Positions 45,485 through 52,972 of a DNA stretch of 64,000 nucleotides are shown in pieces (position 1 is the first letter of the stretch; each line of letters opens with the position of its first letter). A program made the position numbers and the translations under genes. Under the pieces are notes generated by a model. That model saw nothing but the letters and a program-made list of their open reading frames with translations. It did not search any database and had not been told where the DNA came from. Source of the stretch: Clostridia bacterium (GTDB lineage Bacteria; Bacillota; Clostridia; Acetivibrionales; STF1-152); assembly GCA_028280575.1 (NCBI GenBank), contig JANQLN010000048.1, positions 62,001-126,000 of the forward strand, given 5' to 3'.

Positions 45485-46119
45485 TTTACCAGCTCCTTTA
45501 ATCTTTTCATAAGAGCACTGTATTTCTCTTTCCAATCAACCTGATTTTCAATGTCAAAATATTCACTTATACCACTGCATATTTCACTTGCGCATTCTTC
45601 CCTGTATGCTCCTGTCAAAAGTAATTTAGCATCTGTTACGCTGTCCATGAAGCCGCATTCAACCAGTATAGCAGGCATCCGTGTGTATTTAAGCACATAA
45701 AATCCTGCTTCCTTTATCCCCCTGTCCCTTAACTGTGTACCCTGAATTAAGTGCTTATGGATTATTTGAGCAGCTTTTTTTCCTTTCACCGATCCATAGT
45801 AATGAAAAGTTTCTATACCTCCATGATTGCCCCATACACCCTTATAGGCATTTGCGTGGATGGATACAAACAAATCTGCTTTAGCCTCATTGGCCGTAAC
45901 CGTACGCTGTTTTAAGGATATATCTTCATCACCAAGTGCCGCCATTATAGTTTCAACTCCATATTCTTCAAGCTTGATTTTAAGTAATTCGGCTACTGCT
46001 CTATTAAACTCATTTTCATACATAAATCTTCCATCTTTAAATTTTGGCGTACGTTTCCCTGCGGTGTCCATACCATGACCATCGTCAATAGCCACAAGAA
46101 ATCTTTTATTAGGTTTCAT
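45481..46119 (-). CDS. N-acetylmuramoyl-L-alanine amidase (Amidase_3)
   Basis: Cleaves the amide bond between muramic acid and the stem peptide of peptidoglycan using zinc. From the ATG at 46119 the protein has 212 residues with the zinc-site series: DDGHGMDTAGK (His), YENEFNRAVAELLK (Glu), VSIHANAYKG (His), and the catalytic Glu in VECGFMD. The frame stays open upstream to a TTG at 46218 with no ribosome site; that 99-nt extension is a partial duplication of the gene's own codons (see findings). A tight GAGG lies only 3 nt before the ATG, so the start is less certain than usual. No signal peptide is visible, as in endolysins that need a holin. Confidence 0.85.
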   Translation of the reverse strand: MKPNKRFLVAIDDGHGMDTAGKRTPKFKDGRFMYENEFNRAVAELLKIKLEEYGVETIMAALGDEDISLKQRTVTANEAKADLFVSIHANAYKGVWGNHGGIETFHYYGSVKGKKAAQIIHKHLIQGTQLRDRGIKEAGFYVLKYTRMPAILVECGFMDSVTDAKLLLTGAYREECASEICSGISEYFDIENQVDWKEKYSALMKRLKELVK

Positions 46120-46133
46120 TTTCCTCACATCCC

Positions 46134-46181
46134 CAAATTTGATTTTAAGTAATGCTGCTATAGCATTATTAAACTCATTTT
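46134..46181. repeat. Partial duplication of the amidase coding sequence
   Basis: 48 bp that match 45969-46016 inside the amidase gene at 40 of 48 positions, in the same orientation and reading frame. The translation, NEFNNAIAALLKIKF, parallels NEFNRAVAELLKIKL of the functional domain. Confidence 0.75.
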
Positions 46182-46336
46182 TACTCATGAATGTTCCATA
46201 CATCATCTCTGCAAGCAAAAAAGCTGTTTAAACGCTACAACAGCTAATGGGAGATATATAAAGTAACCGTAATTCATGTTTATAATATTTGTACGATTAG
46301 GGTAAGTTCAAAATAAATGTGTCCAAAACATAAAAA

Positions 46337-46365
46337 CGGCTTCCAAGTTAATTCCTTGGAAGCCG
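46337..46365 (-). terminator. Terminator of the tRNA operon
   Basis: CGGCTTCCAAG and CTTGGAAGCCG form a perfect 11-bp stem around a 7-nt loop, followed on the minus strand by TTTTTAT. It lies just past the tRNA-fMet gene. Confidence 0.9.
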
Positions 46366-46374
46366 CTATTTTAG

Positions 46375-46451
<77 letters not shown>

Positions 46452-46465
46452 ATATTATTATATTA

Positions 46466-46554
46466 TGGTGCCGGAGACCGGAATCGAACCGGTACGGGAT
46501 TTTAGTCCCGCAGGATTTTAAGTCCTGTGCGTCTGCCAATTCCGCCACTCCGGC
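46466..46554 (-). tRNA. tRNA-Leu (UAA)
   Basis: An 89-nt class II tRNA with encoded CCA and a long variable arm (CGGGACTAAAATCCCG). Anticodon UAA within GGACTTAAAATCC. Acceptor GCCGGAG pairs with CTCCGGC. First gene of a two-tRNA operon. Confidence 0.97.
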
Positions 46555-46581
46555 GAATATAGCTCTATGGCGACTTTACCT

Positions 46582-46610
46582 ATTATAATATATTCATATT
46601 GCTCTGTCAA
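46582..46610 (-). promoter_or_regulatory. Consensus promoter of the tRNA-Leu/fMet operon
   Basis: On the minus strand TTGACA (46610-46605), exactly 17 bp, TATAAT (46587-46582): a perfect sigma-A promoter starting about 25 bp before tRNA-Leu. Confidence 0.93.
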
Positions 46611-46745
46611 TAAAAATCTGTTTGAATTTCTCCTGTAAATTTCTAGGAAAAGACAAGTATATGGATATTTAAATTGTTTTTTCATGTATCATTACAAAAA
46701 ATACGCATTCAAGCTTTAAAGGCGGGTTCGTAAAATAATATACAA

Positions 46746-46769
46746 GGAACAATTACCATAAATCGTTCC
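46746..46769 (-). terminator. Possible terminator of yabR
   Basis: GGAACAATT and AATCGTTCC form a 9-bp stem with one mismatch and a 6-nt loop; the minus strand continues TTGTATATTATTTT. It lies 50 bp beyond the yabR stop. Confidence 0.5.
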
Positions 46770-46818
46770 CCTAGAATCCTGATACGGTATTAACACACTA
46801 CTTGCCAATTATTTTTTA

Positions 46819-47238
46819 TCAAGCATGCTTTCTGCTGTATCCCCTGCCTCCTCTTTTTGAATCAAAGCTCTTTTTGAGGTCCAAAAGCTTTTCATCACTG
46901 TCCTTCATAAATTTTGACAGTTTATCTTCAAAGGACATGGCTAAATCAGTATCCTTTTTACTCCAATCAATTTCTGCAGGCGGCCTTTTGGTAAAACGGG
47001 GTTTGCCTTCAGCTTTTCTTATAGACAAACTTATCCTGCCCTTATCATCCATAGATAGGATTTTTACTTTTACTTTTTGGTTTTCCTCCAGATGATCACT
47101 GATATCCTTAACGTATTCGCTGGATATCTCCGAGATGTGTACCAAGCCCTTATTACCTTCGGGAAGCTCCACAAAAGCACCGAATTTCGTAATACCTGAC
47201 ACTTTACCTTCAACAACCTTACCAATTTCCAGGGGCAT
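46819..47238 (-). CDS. yabR: S1-domain RNA-binding protein YabR
   Basis: 139 residues. The N-terminal 70 residues are a complete S1 OB-fold (MPLEIGKVVEGKVSGITKFGAFVELPEGNKGLVHISEIS..., ending KGRISLSIRKA), and the rest is a charged Lys/Asp-rich linker ending SKRGGRGYSRKHA. Single-S1 proteins of this type bind RNA and lie after divIC in Firmicutes; the molecular role is not settled. AGGAGG precedes the ATG. It is 260 bp downstream of divIC with a repeat element between, so it may be transcribed separately. Confidence 0.94.
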   Translation of the reverse strand: MPLEIGKVVEGKVSGITKFGAFVELPEGNKGLVHISEISSEYVKDISDHLEENQKVKVKILSMDDKGRISLSIRKAEGKPRFTKRPPAEIDWSKKDTDLAMSFEDKLSKFMKDSDEKLLDLKKSFDSKRGGRGYSRKHA

Positions 47239-47393
47239 AAAACAAAAACATCCTCCTTAAATAATTAAATTACTTAAAGCTCATGGTTTTTCAACCATTA
47301 AGCTCTTTGTCCTGTAATAAGCTGATTATATAGCATAAACGTATTTACAGTCAAGAAATATTATTTCTCAAGCAATTCGCTTGTATCTGTTTC

Positions 47394-47457
47394 AAGTAAG
47401 GAGCACACTAAATGTTGTATATACTTATTATTTATACTACTAAATTTTGTATGCTCT
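47394..47457. repeat. Dispersed repeat, copy 2
   Basis: Same 12-nt and 36-nt blocks as copy 1 at 39350-39397, but split by a 16-nt insertion at 47406-47421. The inserted ACTAAATGTTGTAT is itself a near-repeat of ACTAAATTTTGTAT in the right block. The hairpin stem of copy 1 is degenerate here. Confidence 0.6.
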
Positions 47458-47502
47458 ATTATAACTAAATACTCTTTTTCGTCTTTTTTGTAAAACCAAT
47501 CT

Positions 47503-47781
47503 TCAATCATTTATATCAATAAATATACGTTCGTTTTCCTTAATTAGTCCCAATTCTTCCCTGGCTATTTTTTCAACATACTCATCCGAGCCTACAATCT
47601 GCATTAATTCCTTAAGCTCCCGACTGGTTTTTTCCTCCTGCGCTATTTTTTCATTCAGCTCATCAAGCTCATTCTGCCTGGCGTAGAATAGTCTTTGCTG
47701 GTTTATAAAAGTTACTGCAAAGTACAACAAAAAACACATAAACAAAATGAACCATATTTTAGACCCCTTGGATTTTGTCAT
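47503..47781 (-). CDS. divIC: Septum formation initiator DivIC/FtsB-like
   Basis: A 92-residue bitopic division protein: a cytoplasmic start MTKSKGSK, a membrane helix (about residues 9-25, IWFILFMCFLLYFAVTF), an extracytoplasmic coiled coil (ELDELNEKIAQEEKTSRELKELMQ), and the conserved C-terminal VEKIAREELGLIKENERIFI. DivIC/FtsB forms a complex with FtsL and DivIB at the division site. Its place after yabQ is the standard Firmicute order. Confidence 0.93.
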   Translation of the reverse strand: MTKSKGSKIWFILFMCFLLYFAVTFINQQRLFYARQNELDELNEKIAQEEKTSRELKELMQIVGSDEYVEKIAREELGLIKENERIFIDIND

Positions 47782-47892
47782 TTGTGAATTACCCCTTATA
47801 ACCGAAAACCGTGATTAAAAATGCATAATCAAAGATTTCCGTTATTCATATTTAATTTTAAACAAAACTACCTTATACTTTATTATTCTATG

Positions 47893-48435
47893 CTAAAACA
47901 TTAATTCCTGCTTCTTTTTAAGTTTTTTTCTGGAGTTTTTAAATGTTTTCCTGTATATTGCAGCTTTTACCAAACCAGCTTTAGTCTTTATTTTTATAGC
48001 TTTCCATACCTTTTTCACTAACGATGAAAAATATTTTAAAGGATATGACAAAATTCCGGCAGTAATTTTAAAAGGGTATATAAGTATCGAATAGATTATA
48101 TATATTGCTTTGCCTAACCCTTTGAGAACGGCAAGAAAGGCGGTCATAATGATTTTACTTAATAGGACAATATATAAAGCTACTCCGATTAATGCGCCTA
48201 TGAACAAAAATCCCCTGATTTCACCTTCATTGCTTATATATATGGTGAGAAACATTATAACAGCAACAATGATCCAGTATAAAATATCCTCTACATATAC
48301 AAGCAAATCATGGCTTTTTACCGTTTTTCTTCTTATCCTGAAAAGGTCATACAAGAATGCTACGGCAATCCCACTCCCTATTGACCATAGAAAAACATAA
48401 GCCTGGTTGGAAACTGAAACAGGCATTAAAAACAC
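47893..48435 (-). CDS. yabQ: Spore cortex biosynthesis protein YabQ
   Basis: 180 residues with about four membrane helices in the N-terminal two thirds (VFLWSIGSGIAVAFLYDLFRI is the family's opening) and a Lys-rich C-terminal tail. YabQ is a forespore outer-membrane protein needed for cortex formation in Bacillus. It begins 5 bp after yabP, with which it is cotranscribed, and precedes divIC. Confidence 0.94.
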   Translation of the reverse strand: MFLMPVSVSNQAYVFLWSIGSGIAVAFLYDLFRIRRKTVKSHDLLVYVEDILYWIIVAVIMFLTIYISNEGEIRGFLFIGALIGVALYIVLLSKIIMTAFLAVLKGLGKAIYIIYSILIYPFKITAGILSYPLKYFSSLVKKVWKAIKIKTKAGLVKAAIYRKTFKNSRKKLKKKQELMF

Positions 48436-48440
48436 ATCCT

Positions 48441-48731
48441 TTATCTAAACATTCTGCTGAAAAAACTTGAATTCCTGTTTGAGCTTTCTCTATCATTATA
48501 CTCACAGCTTACAATATCACCTTCGATATCAAGTTCAGAACTGTCCAGATTCAATTTATTAATGTGAAGATCATCTCCCCTGACAATTAACAAACCAAGC
48601 TCAGTTTCTATAACTACACATTCGTCATTGAAGCTTTCAACATCAATTACACCTGTAATACTAAGCTTTTCCCTGTTTTCCAAAATCAAATTTTGCACTT
48701 TTGGTTTTGAAATCTTTTTTTCATCCAGCAT
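48441..48731 (-). CDS. yabP: Sporulation protein YabP
   Basis: 96 residues of the YabP/YqfC fold: NLILENREKLSITGVIDVESFNDECVVIET then GLLIVRGDDLHINKLNLDSSELDIEGDI. In Bacillus it is made in the mother cell under sigma-E and is required for spore-coat/cortex assembly. GGGG upstream of the ATG. It heads the yabP-yabQ pair and has a sigma-E-like promoter upstream. Confidence 0.95.
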   Translation of the reverse strand: MLDEKKISKPKVQNLILENREKLSITGVIDVESFNDECVVIETELGLLIVRGDDLHINKLNLDSSELDIEGDIVSCEYNDRESSNRNSSFFSRMFR

Positions 48732-48854
48732 AATTTACACCCCTTTTTTGGCTTCCGATCATTTATCCATATTCCCTTTGTCCAAAAGACCTTCTATGAA
48801 ACGTGTTCAATTCTTACAATCTGGCTTTGCAAAGATTCTGCTAAAAGCCTATAT

Positions 48855-48883
48855 TGTGTATGGAATTTTACGTTTACATATTA
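48855..48883 (-). promoter_or_regulatory. Sigma-E-like promoter of yabP-yabQ
   Basis: Minus strand TAATATG (48883-48877), 14 bp, CATACACA (48862-48855). This matches the mother-cell sigma-E consensus (KMATATT, 14-15 bp, CATACANT) at 6 of 7 and 7 of 8 positions. It predicts a leader of about 115 nt. Confidence 0.55.
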
Positions 48884-48992
48884 ATAGATATGCATGTACA
48901 AATAAAAAAATAACCCCTTTGGTATTACAGCAAAAACTTTTGTAAAGCAATTTGCTACTTATAGGATTAATATGAGAGTCTTTAATTTTTAT

Positions 48993-49038
48993 AATATGAC
49001 TTTTGAAAAGATTACATTTAAATTTCAAAAGTCATATT
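48993..49038 (-). terminator. Long hairpin after yabO
   Basis: AATATGACTTTTGAAA and its exact complement form a 16-bp stem with a 14-nt loop, 13 bp beyond the yabO stop. The minus-strand sequence after it is AT-rich (ATAAAAATTAAAG) without a clean T-run. Confidence 0.6.
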
Positions 49039-49051
49039 TTATAGAATACTA

Positions 49052-49294
49052 TCATGATAATAATTTATACATTTGCCTGGAATCATCCTTTTTTACATGC
49101 TCCTTTAAGGATAATATTTCAACCTTTGATATGCTGTTGCCGAATCGTATCTCTACTATGTCACCGGCTTTAACTTCCGTACCGGGCTTTGCGATTTTCT
49201 CATTAACCTTTACTCTTCCCTGGGAACACGCCGCATTGGCTATTGTTCTCCTTTTAATTAACCTTGAATTTTTAAGATACTTGTCTATTCTCAA
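49052..49294 (-). CDS. yabO: S4-domain RNA-binding protein (Hsp15/YabO type)
   Basis: 80 residues with a single S4 domain: MRIDKYLKNSRLIKRRTIANAACSQGRVKVNEKIAKPGTEVKAGD (read in family order), the alpha-L-type RNA-binding surface rich in Arg and Lys. Bacterial relatives (Hsp15, RqcP/YabO) act in ribosome-associated quality control on the 50S subunit. It follows hup after 64 bp and closes the mazG-hup-yabO unit. A GGGGGG ribosome site precedes the ATG. Confidence 0.93.
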   Translation of the reverse strand: MRIDKYLKNSRLIKRRTIANAACSQGRVKVNEKIAKPGTEVKAGDIVEIRFGNSISKVEILSLKEHVKKDDSRQMYKLLS

Positions 49295-49321
49295 GCCTTC
49301 CCCCCCTCATATATTAGACAA

Positions 49322-49340
49322 CAGGGGCCCATGGCCCCTG
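49322..49340 (-). terminator. GC-rich hairpin between hup and yabO
   Basis: CAGGGGC-CCATG-GCCCCTG gives a 7-bp G:C-rich stem with a 5-nt loop, 19 bp past the hup stop. On the minus strand it is followed by TTGTC with no T-run, so it may lower rather than stop transcription into yabO. Confidence 0.5.
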
Positions 49341-49358
49341 CAACTATGTGTAGCTTTC

Positions 49359-49631
49359 CTATTTTACCTTTTCTTTTAACGACTTACCTGCTTTAAATAC
49401 AGGAACATCCGCAGCTTTAATAGTAATTTCTTCACCTGTTTGCGGGTTCTTACCTTTTCTGGCTGCTCTATGTCTGACTTCAAATGTGCCAAAGCCTACA
49501 AGCTGTACTTTGTCTCCATCTTCCAATGCCTCTTCAACACTGCCAACAAATGCATTAAGCGCCTGTTCGGTATCCTTTTTTGACAGTTCGGCCTTTTCAG
49601 ACATTTTTGCAATAAGTTCCGATTTGTTCAT
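49359..49631 (-). CDS. hup: DNA-binding protein HU
   Basis: The 90-residue histone-like protein: [28 protein letters not shown] for dimerisation, [26 protein letters not shown] with the family's GFGTFE signature and the minor-groove-binding arm, and a final [10 protein letters not shown]. It packages the nucleoid. AGGAGG precedes the ATG. Located between mazG and yabO as in many Clostridia. Confidence 0.97.
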   Translation of the reverse strand: MNKSELIAKMSEKAELSKKDTEQALNAFVGSVEEALEDGDKVQLVGFGTFEVRHRAARKGKNPQTGEEITIKAADVPVFKAGKSLKEKVK

Positions 49632-49685
49632 ACAAATTCCCTCCTTTATTTAAATCGTCAGTTTTATAAACCAACGTTCCACCCT

Positions 49686-50522
49686 TTATAAATGCTTTTT
49701 TGATTCTTCCCAAAATACATCCATATCATCAAGGCTCATATCAGTTAATTCCCTGTTATTTTCACCTGCTTTTTTTTCAACATATTCAAACCTTCTGATA
49801 AATTTATTAACCGTTCCTGTCAAAGCAATTTCAGGCTGCACCTTTAAAAAACGTGAAATATTTACTACCGAAAAAAGTAAATCTCCCAGCTCATCCTTTA
49901 TTCTTTCCACATTTTTACTCAAGTATACTTCTTTAAGCTCATCAAGTTCTTCATGGACTTTTTTAAAAACATCCTCAATATTATCCCAGTCGAAACCAAC
50001 CTGTGAAGCTTTTTGCTGGACTTTATAGCTTCTCATTAGCGCAGGCAGGTTGGGCGGAACATCCTTTAGCATACCCGAATGCTTATCAAAGCCCTTTTCC
50101 TCCTTTTTAATTGCTTCCCATTTATCCACAACATCATCGGCAGTTTCTGCCCTGTCACTACCAAATACATGCACATGCCTGCTTACCAGCTTCTTACTTA
50201 TACCGTCTACAACATCATATATATTAAAATCCTTATTCTCATCAGCTATCTGGGAATGAAATATTGCCTGCAAAAAAAGGTCTCCAAGCTCCTCACACAG
50301 TTTATCACTGTTTTTTAAATCTATTGCTTCAAGGACTTCATAACATTCTTCTATCAAATATTTCTTCAGGCTTTCATGATCCTGTTCCCTGTCCCAGGGG
50401 CAGCCTTTTTCACTTCTTAAAATACGCATTATTTCAAGCAAATCCTCAAATCCGTATCTATCCTTTTTCAATATTTTTACCTCCTGCTTGAGCAATCTGC
50501 TAAACACAAATTCCTTATTCAT
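49686..50522 (-). CDS. mazG: Nucleoside triphosphate pyrophosphohydrolase MazG
   Basis: 278 residues with the two MazG domains: LRSEKGCPWDREQDHESLKKYLIEE...EVLEAI with EELGDLFLQAIFHSQIA, and a second, shorter domain (VHEELDELKEVYL, KDELGDLLFSVVNISRF). The EExxE...ExxD metal-binding patterns are intact in both. It hydrolyses NTPs to NMPs and pyrophosphate, clearing abnormal nucleotides. First gene of the mazG-hup-yabO unit. Confidence 0.95.
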   Translation of the reverse strand: MNKEFVFSRLLKQEVKILKKDRYGFEDLLEIMRILRSEKGCPWDREQDHESLKKYLIEECYEVLEAIDLKNSDKLCEELGDLFLQAIFHSQIADENKDFNIYDVVDGISKKLVSRHVHVFGSDRAETADDVVDKWEAIKKEEKGFDKHSGMLKDVPPNLPALMRSYKVQQKASQVGFDWDNIEDVFKKVHEELDELKEVYLSKNVERIKDELGDLLFSVVNISRFLKVQPEIALTGTVNKFIRRFEYVEKKAGENNRELTDMSLDDMDVFWEESKKHL

Positions 50523-50680
50523 TAAAAAATATCCATTTACAAAAATAGATTTATTCTTATTCCATGCTTTTCCCTTTTCTTAAGTATATCTTTCAAACCT
50601 AAGCAATGCAAGTATTTGCAAAATATTATTGTGGATTTATTATCAAAAATAATGTAAAATTAAAATAAATGGGGGATTTT

Positions 50681-52048
50681 ATGAAGCTAAAGGTTTTCCA
50701 AAAAATAATACTTCTCAACCTGTGCCTGCTCATACCGACCGTACTGTGTATTACGTTTGTCTTCATACAGCTTAGCAACCATACTTCCTTCGGCAGCAAA
50801 GCAGTTTTTGCATTTTCGTTAGCCATAGGATTATTGTTTAATCTTTTGGCCAGTATACCGCTGTCAATCAATTTTTCAAAACCCATATTACACCTTCAGC
50901 GGTCGGTTAAAAAAATTGCCCACGGTGAATATAATACCCGTATAAATATTCGTTCCAATGATGAAATAGGTAAATTGGCATCTGATTTTAATACAATGTC
51001 CAGGGAAATCGAAAAAAGGATTAATATAATAGATTTTGAAAGACATAAGCTGAACACTGTTTTAGAAAGCATGGGAGAAGGAGTTGTCGCATTAAACTCC
51101 AGAAGCAAGATTATAGCCGTAAATTCCAGGGCCCTTTCACTTATGGACAAAAAGATGACAGTTGAGCTTAAGGCTCTCGCTGAAAAAGTATTGAAAAAAG
51201 GCAGCAGGATTACAAGAGAGCTCAAAAATAACAATCATCATCTAATGGTTTGTGCTACACCGCTGGATAGTGTTAAAAGCATTGGGATGGGTGTTGTAAT
51301 TATACTGAATGATATAACTGAACTCAGGGTTTTAGAGGAAAAACAAAAAATATTTATGTCTAATGTTTCACATGAATTGAAAACTCCTTTAACGACAATT
51401 CAAGGCTATGTTGAACTTTTGAAAAAAAATACCAGCGATGAAATATTTGATATGTCCGTCAATTATCTTGAAAGTGCAAGTGAAAGGCTGACCCGGTTGG
51501 TAAACGACCTGGTTGAACTGTCTACAATGAAACAGCTAGAATTTTCTCTCAAGCCCAAAAAAACGGATTTGGCAGGGCTGATTAGAGATATCGCAGGCCA
51601 GATGTCTCTCAAAGCTCAAAAGTTTGGCATTTCGATAAAATGCAGTCTTATGGATACCGCTGTTATAATTGCTGATCCTGTGCGTATAAAGCAGGTGCTG
51701 GTAAACATTATAGATAATGCCATTAAGTATTCTCAGGGAGATAGAATATATATAAATATGAGGGATACCAGGCATGGTAAAATTGAACTGGCAATAACGG
51801 ATAACGGAGTTGGTATATCTGCTGATAATCTTAAAATGGTATTTGAACCTTTTTATAGAATAGATAAAGCACGGGCTAGAAATATCGGGGGAAATGGGCT
51901 GGGTCTTGCCATAAGTAAGGAAATAGTTGAAAAACACGGAGGAAAAATAGAAATTGCCAGTGTTGAAGGCAAAGGTACAAAATTTATTATTACGCTTCCA
52001 CCCTGGGATAAAAACCCATTTGAATTCTACGGAGAAGAAATCACCTGA
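50681..52048 (+). CDS. Orphan sensor histidine kinase (WalK/PhoR-like)
   Basis: 455 residues from the ATG at 50681, which has GGGGG 5 nt upstream; a start at 50669 has none. Order: membrane helix (about 9-30), very short external loop, second helix (about 42-62), HAMP (residues about 62-115), a PAS-like domain (HKLNTVLESMGEGVVALNSRSKIIAVN), the phospho-acceptor His231 in MSNVSHELKTPL, then HATPase with N-box IIDNAIKYSQ, G1 ITDNGVGIS and G2 GGNGLGLAISK. No response-regulator gene is adjacent. A terminator lies 170 bp downstream. A possible promoter is TTGCAA (50616-50621), 16 bp, TATTAT (50638-50643). Confidence 0.92.
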   Translation: MKLKVFQKIILLNLCLLIPTVLCITFVFIQLSNHTSFGSKAVFAFSLAIGLLFNLLASIPLSINFSKPILHLQRSVKKIAHGEYNTRINIRSNDEIGKLASDFNTMSREIEKRINIIDFERHKLNTVLESMGEGVVALNSRSKIIAVNSRALSLMDKKMTVELKALAEKVLKKGSRITRELKNNNHHLMVCATPLDSVKSIGMGVVIILNDITELRVLEEKQKIFMSNVSHELKTPLTTIQGYVELLKKNTSDEIFDMSVNYLESASERLTRLVNDLVELSTMKQLEFSLKPKKTDLAGLIRDIAGQMSLKAQKFGISIKCSLMDTAVIIADPVRIKQVLVNIIDNAIKYSQGDRIYINMRDTRHGKIELAITDNGVGISADNLKMVFEPFYRIDKARARNIGGNGLGLAISKEIVEKHGGKIEIASVEGKGTKFIITLPPWDKNPFEFYGEEIT

Positions 52049-52218
52049 GTTTTTAACGGCAACAATTTAATTTTTCCATTCTTAAAATTCTTTTCACCTT
52101 ATAGTTCAATATAGGCATTTAAAAAAAAGTCAAATTTTTTTCAAAAAAGTGAATAAAATTCATTTGCTGGTCAATAATATAAATGACCTCACAAAATACA
52201 TTTTGACCCCCTTTACAT

Positions 52219-52257
52219 GGGTTAGCCAACACATCTTACAGGCTAACCCTTTTTTTT
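52219..52257 (+). terminator. Strong terminator 170 bp past the sensor kinase
   Basis: GGGTTAGCC and GGCTAACCC form a perfect 9-bp stem with a 13-nt loop, followed by eight T residues on the plus strand. The T-run overlaps the stop codon of the convergent HD-domain gene. Confidence 0.88.
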
Positions 52258-52873
52258 AATCAAAACCAAGCTCATAAGCCAGATTTTTCATAAATTGCTC
52301 TACAAAATCTATTCTTTCCTTGTAAAGCTTTTTACCATAACGCGTTTTTAAATATTTAATAGAGTCTGCAAGTTCTTCAAAATATATTTTGTGACGTTCG
52401 TATACCTTTTCATATGTGGGTTCAGGCTCAAATGCTACGGCCATACTATCCCATATCACCGAAATAGCTCCGGCCTCATCCAGAAGATCCGCATCCATTA
52501 GTATTTTATCTTCCAAACTGAGCTTTAAATCAGGATTGTTTTTACTGGAGTGTACTTTTACCGCATGTATAATTTTTTTACTCTTGCTTTTAGAATATCC
52601 CCGTTCCTCAAGGTAAGCGGCACAGATATCCGCACTTACCAAAGCATGGGGCCTTTTATCCTTCCGGCTCTTGCCAACATCATGAAACAATGCGGAAATT
52701 GCTACCACATCCCTATCCCCTTTCTCTCGCTCATTAATTCTAAGAGCCCATTTATATACTCTCAAAATATGCTTGTATCTGTCCCGGAAAGGAAATCTGG
52801 GATGGCTGTCGGTAGCAAACCTATCCCCGTCTATAAAAAACTTTTCAACATATTTCTTTATATCTTCATACAT
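52256..52873 (-). CDS. HD-domain protein (predicted phosphohydrolase)
   Basis: 205 residues from the ATG at 52873 (CGGAGA upstream); an open extension to 52954 lacks a ribosome site. The HD superfamily motifs are seen in order: H in YKHILRVYKWALRI, HD in ALFHDVGKSRKDKRPHALVS, and the later Asp in LMDADLLDEAG, which together bind divalent metal. Such proteins hydrolyse phosphate esters of nucleotides; the substrate is not predictable. It is convergent with the sensor kinase and 100 bp downstream of the aminopeptidase gene. Confidence 0.88.
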   Translation of the reverse strand: MYEDIKKYVEKFFIDGDRFATDSHPRFPFRDRYKHILRVYKWALRINEREKGDRDVVAISALFHDVGKSRKDKRPHALVSADICAAYLEERGYSKSKSKKIIHAVKVHSSKNNPDLKLSLEDKILMDADLLDEAGAISVIWDSMAVAFEPEPTYEKVYERHKIYFEELADSIKYLKTRYGKKLYKERIDFVEQFMKNLAYELGFD

Positions 52874-52972
52874 TTTTATCTCCGCACGAAATACTTTGAC
52901 ATAGCCACCTAGTGTAACATGTAAAATTACACTTCTATTTGCAAAGTAATCCACAAGTAAATTCTGGTTTTT

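Larger units (their letters stand above)
48732..49051. other. Control region between yabO and yabP
   Basis: 320 bp without an open frame. It contains a sigma-E-like promoter for yabP (48855-48883, own entry) and a 16-bp-stem hairpin at 48993-49038 near the end of yabO (own entry). Confidence 0.6.

Noticed and set aside
45203-46218. Prophage or phage remnant
   Set aside because: Only two lysis-type genes are present; no integrase, capsid, tail or attachment repeats flank them.
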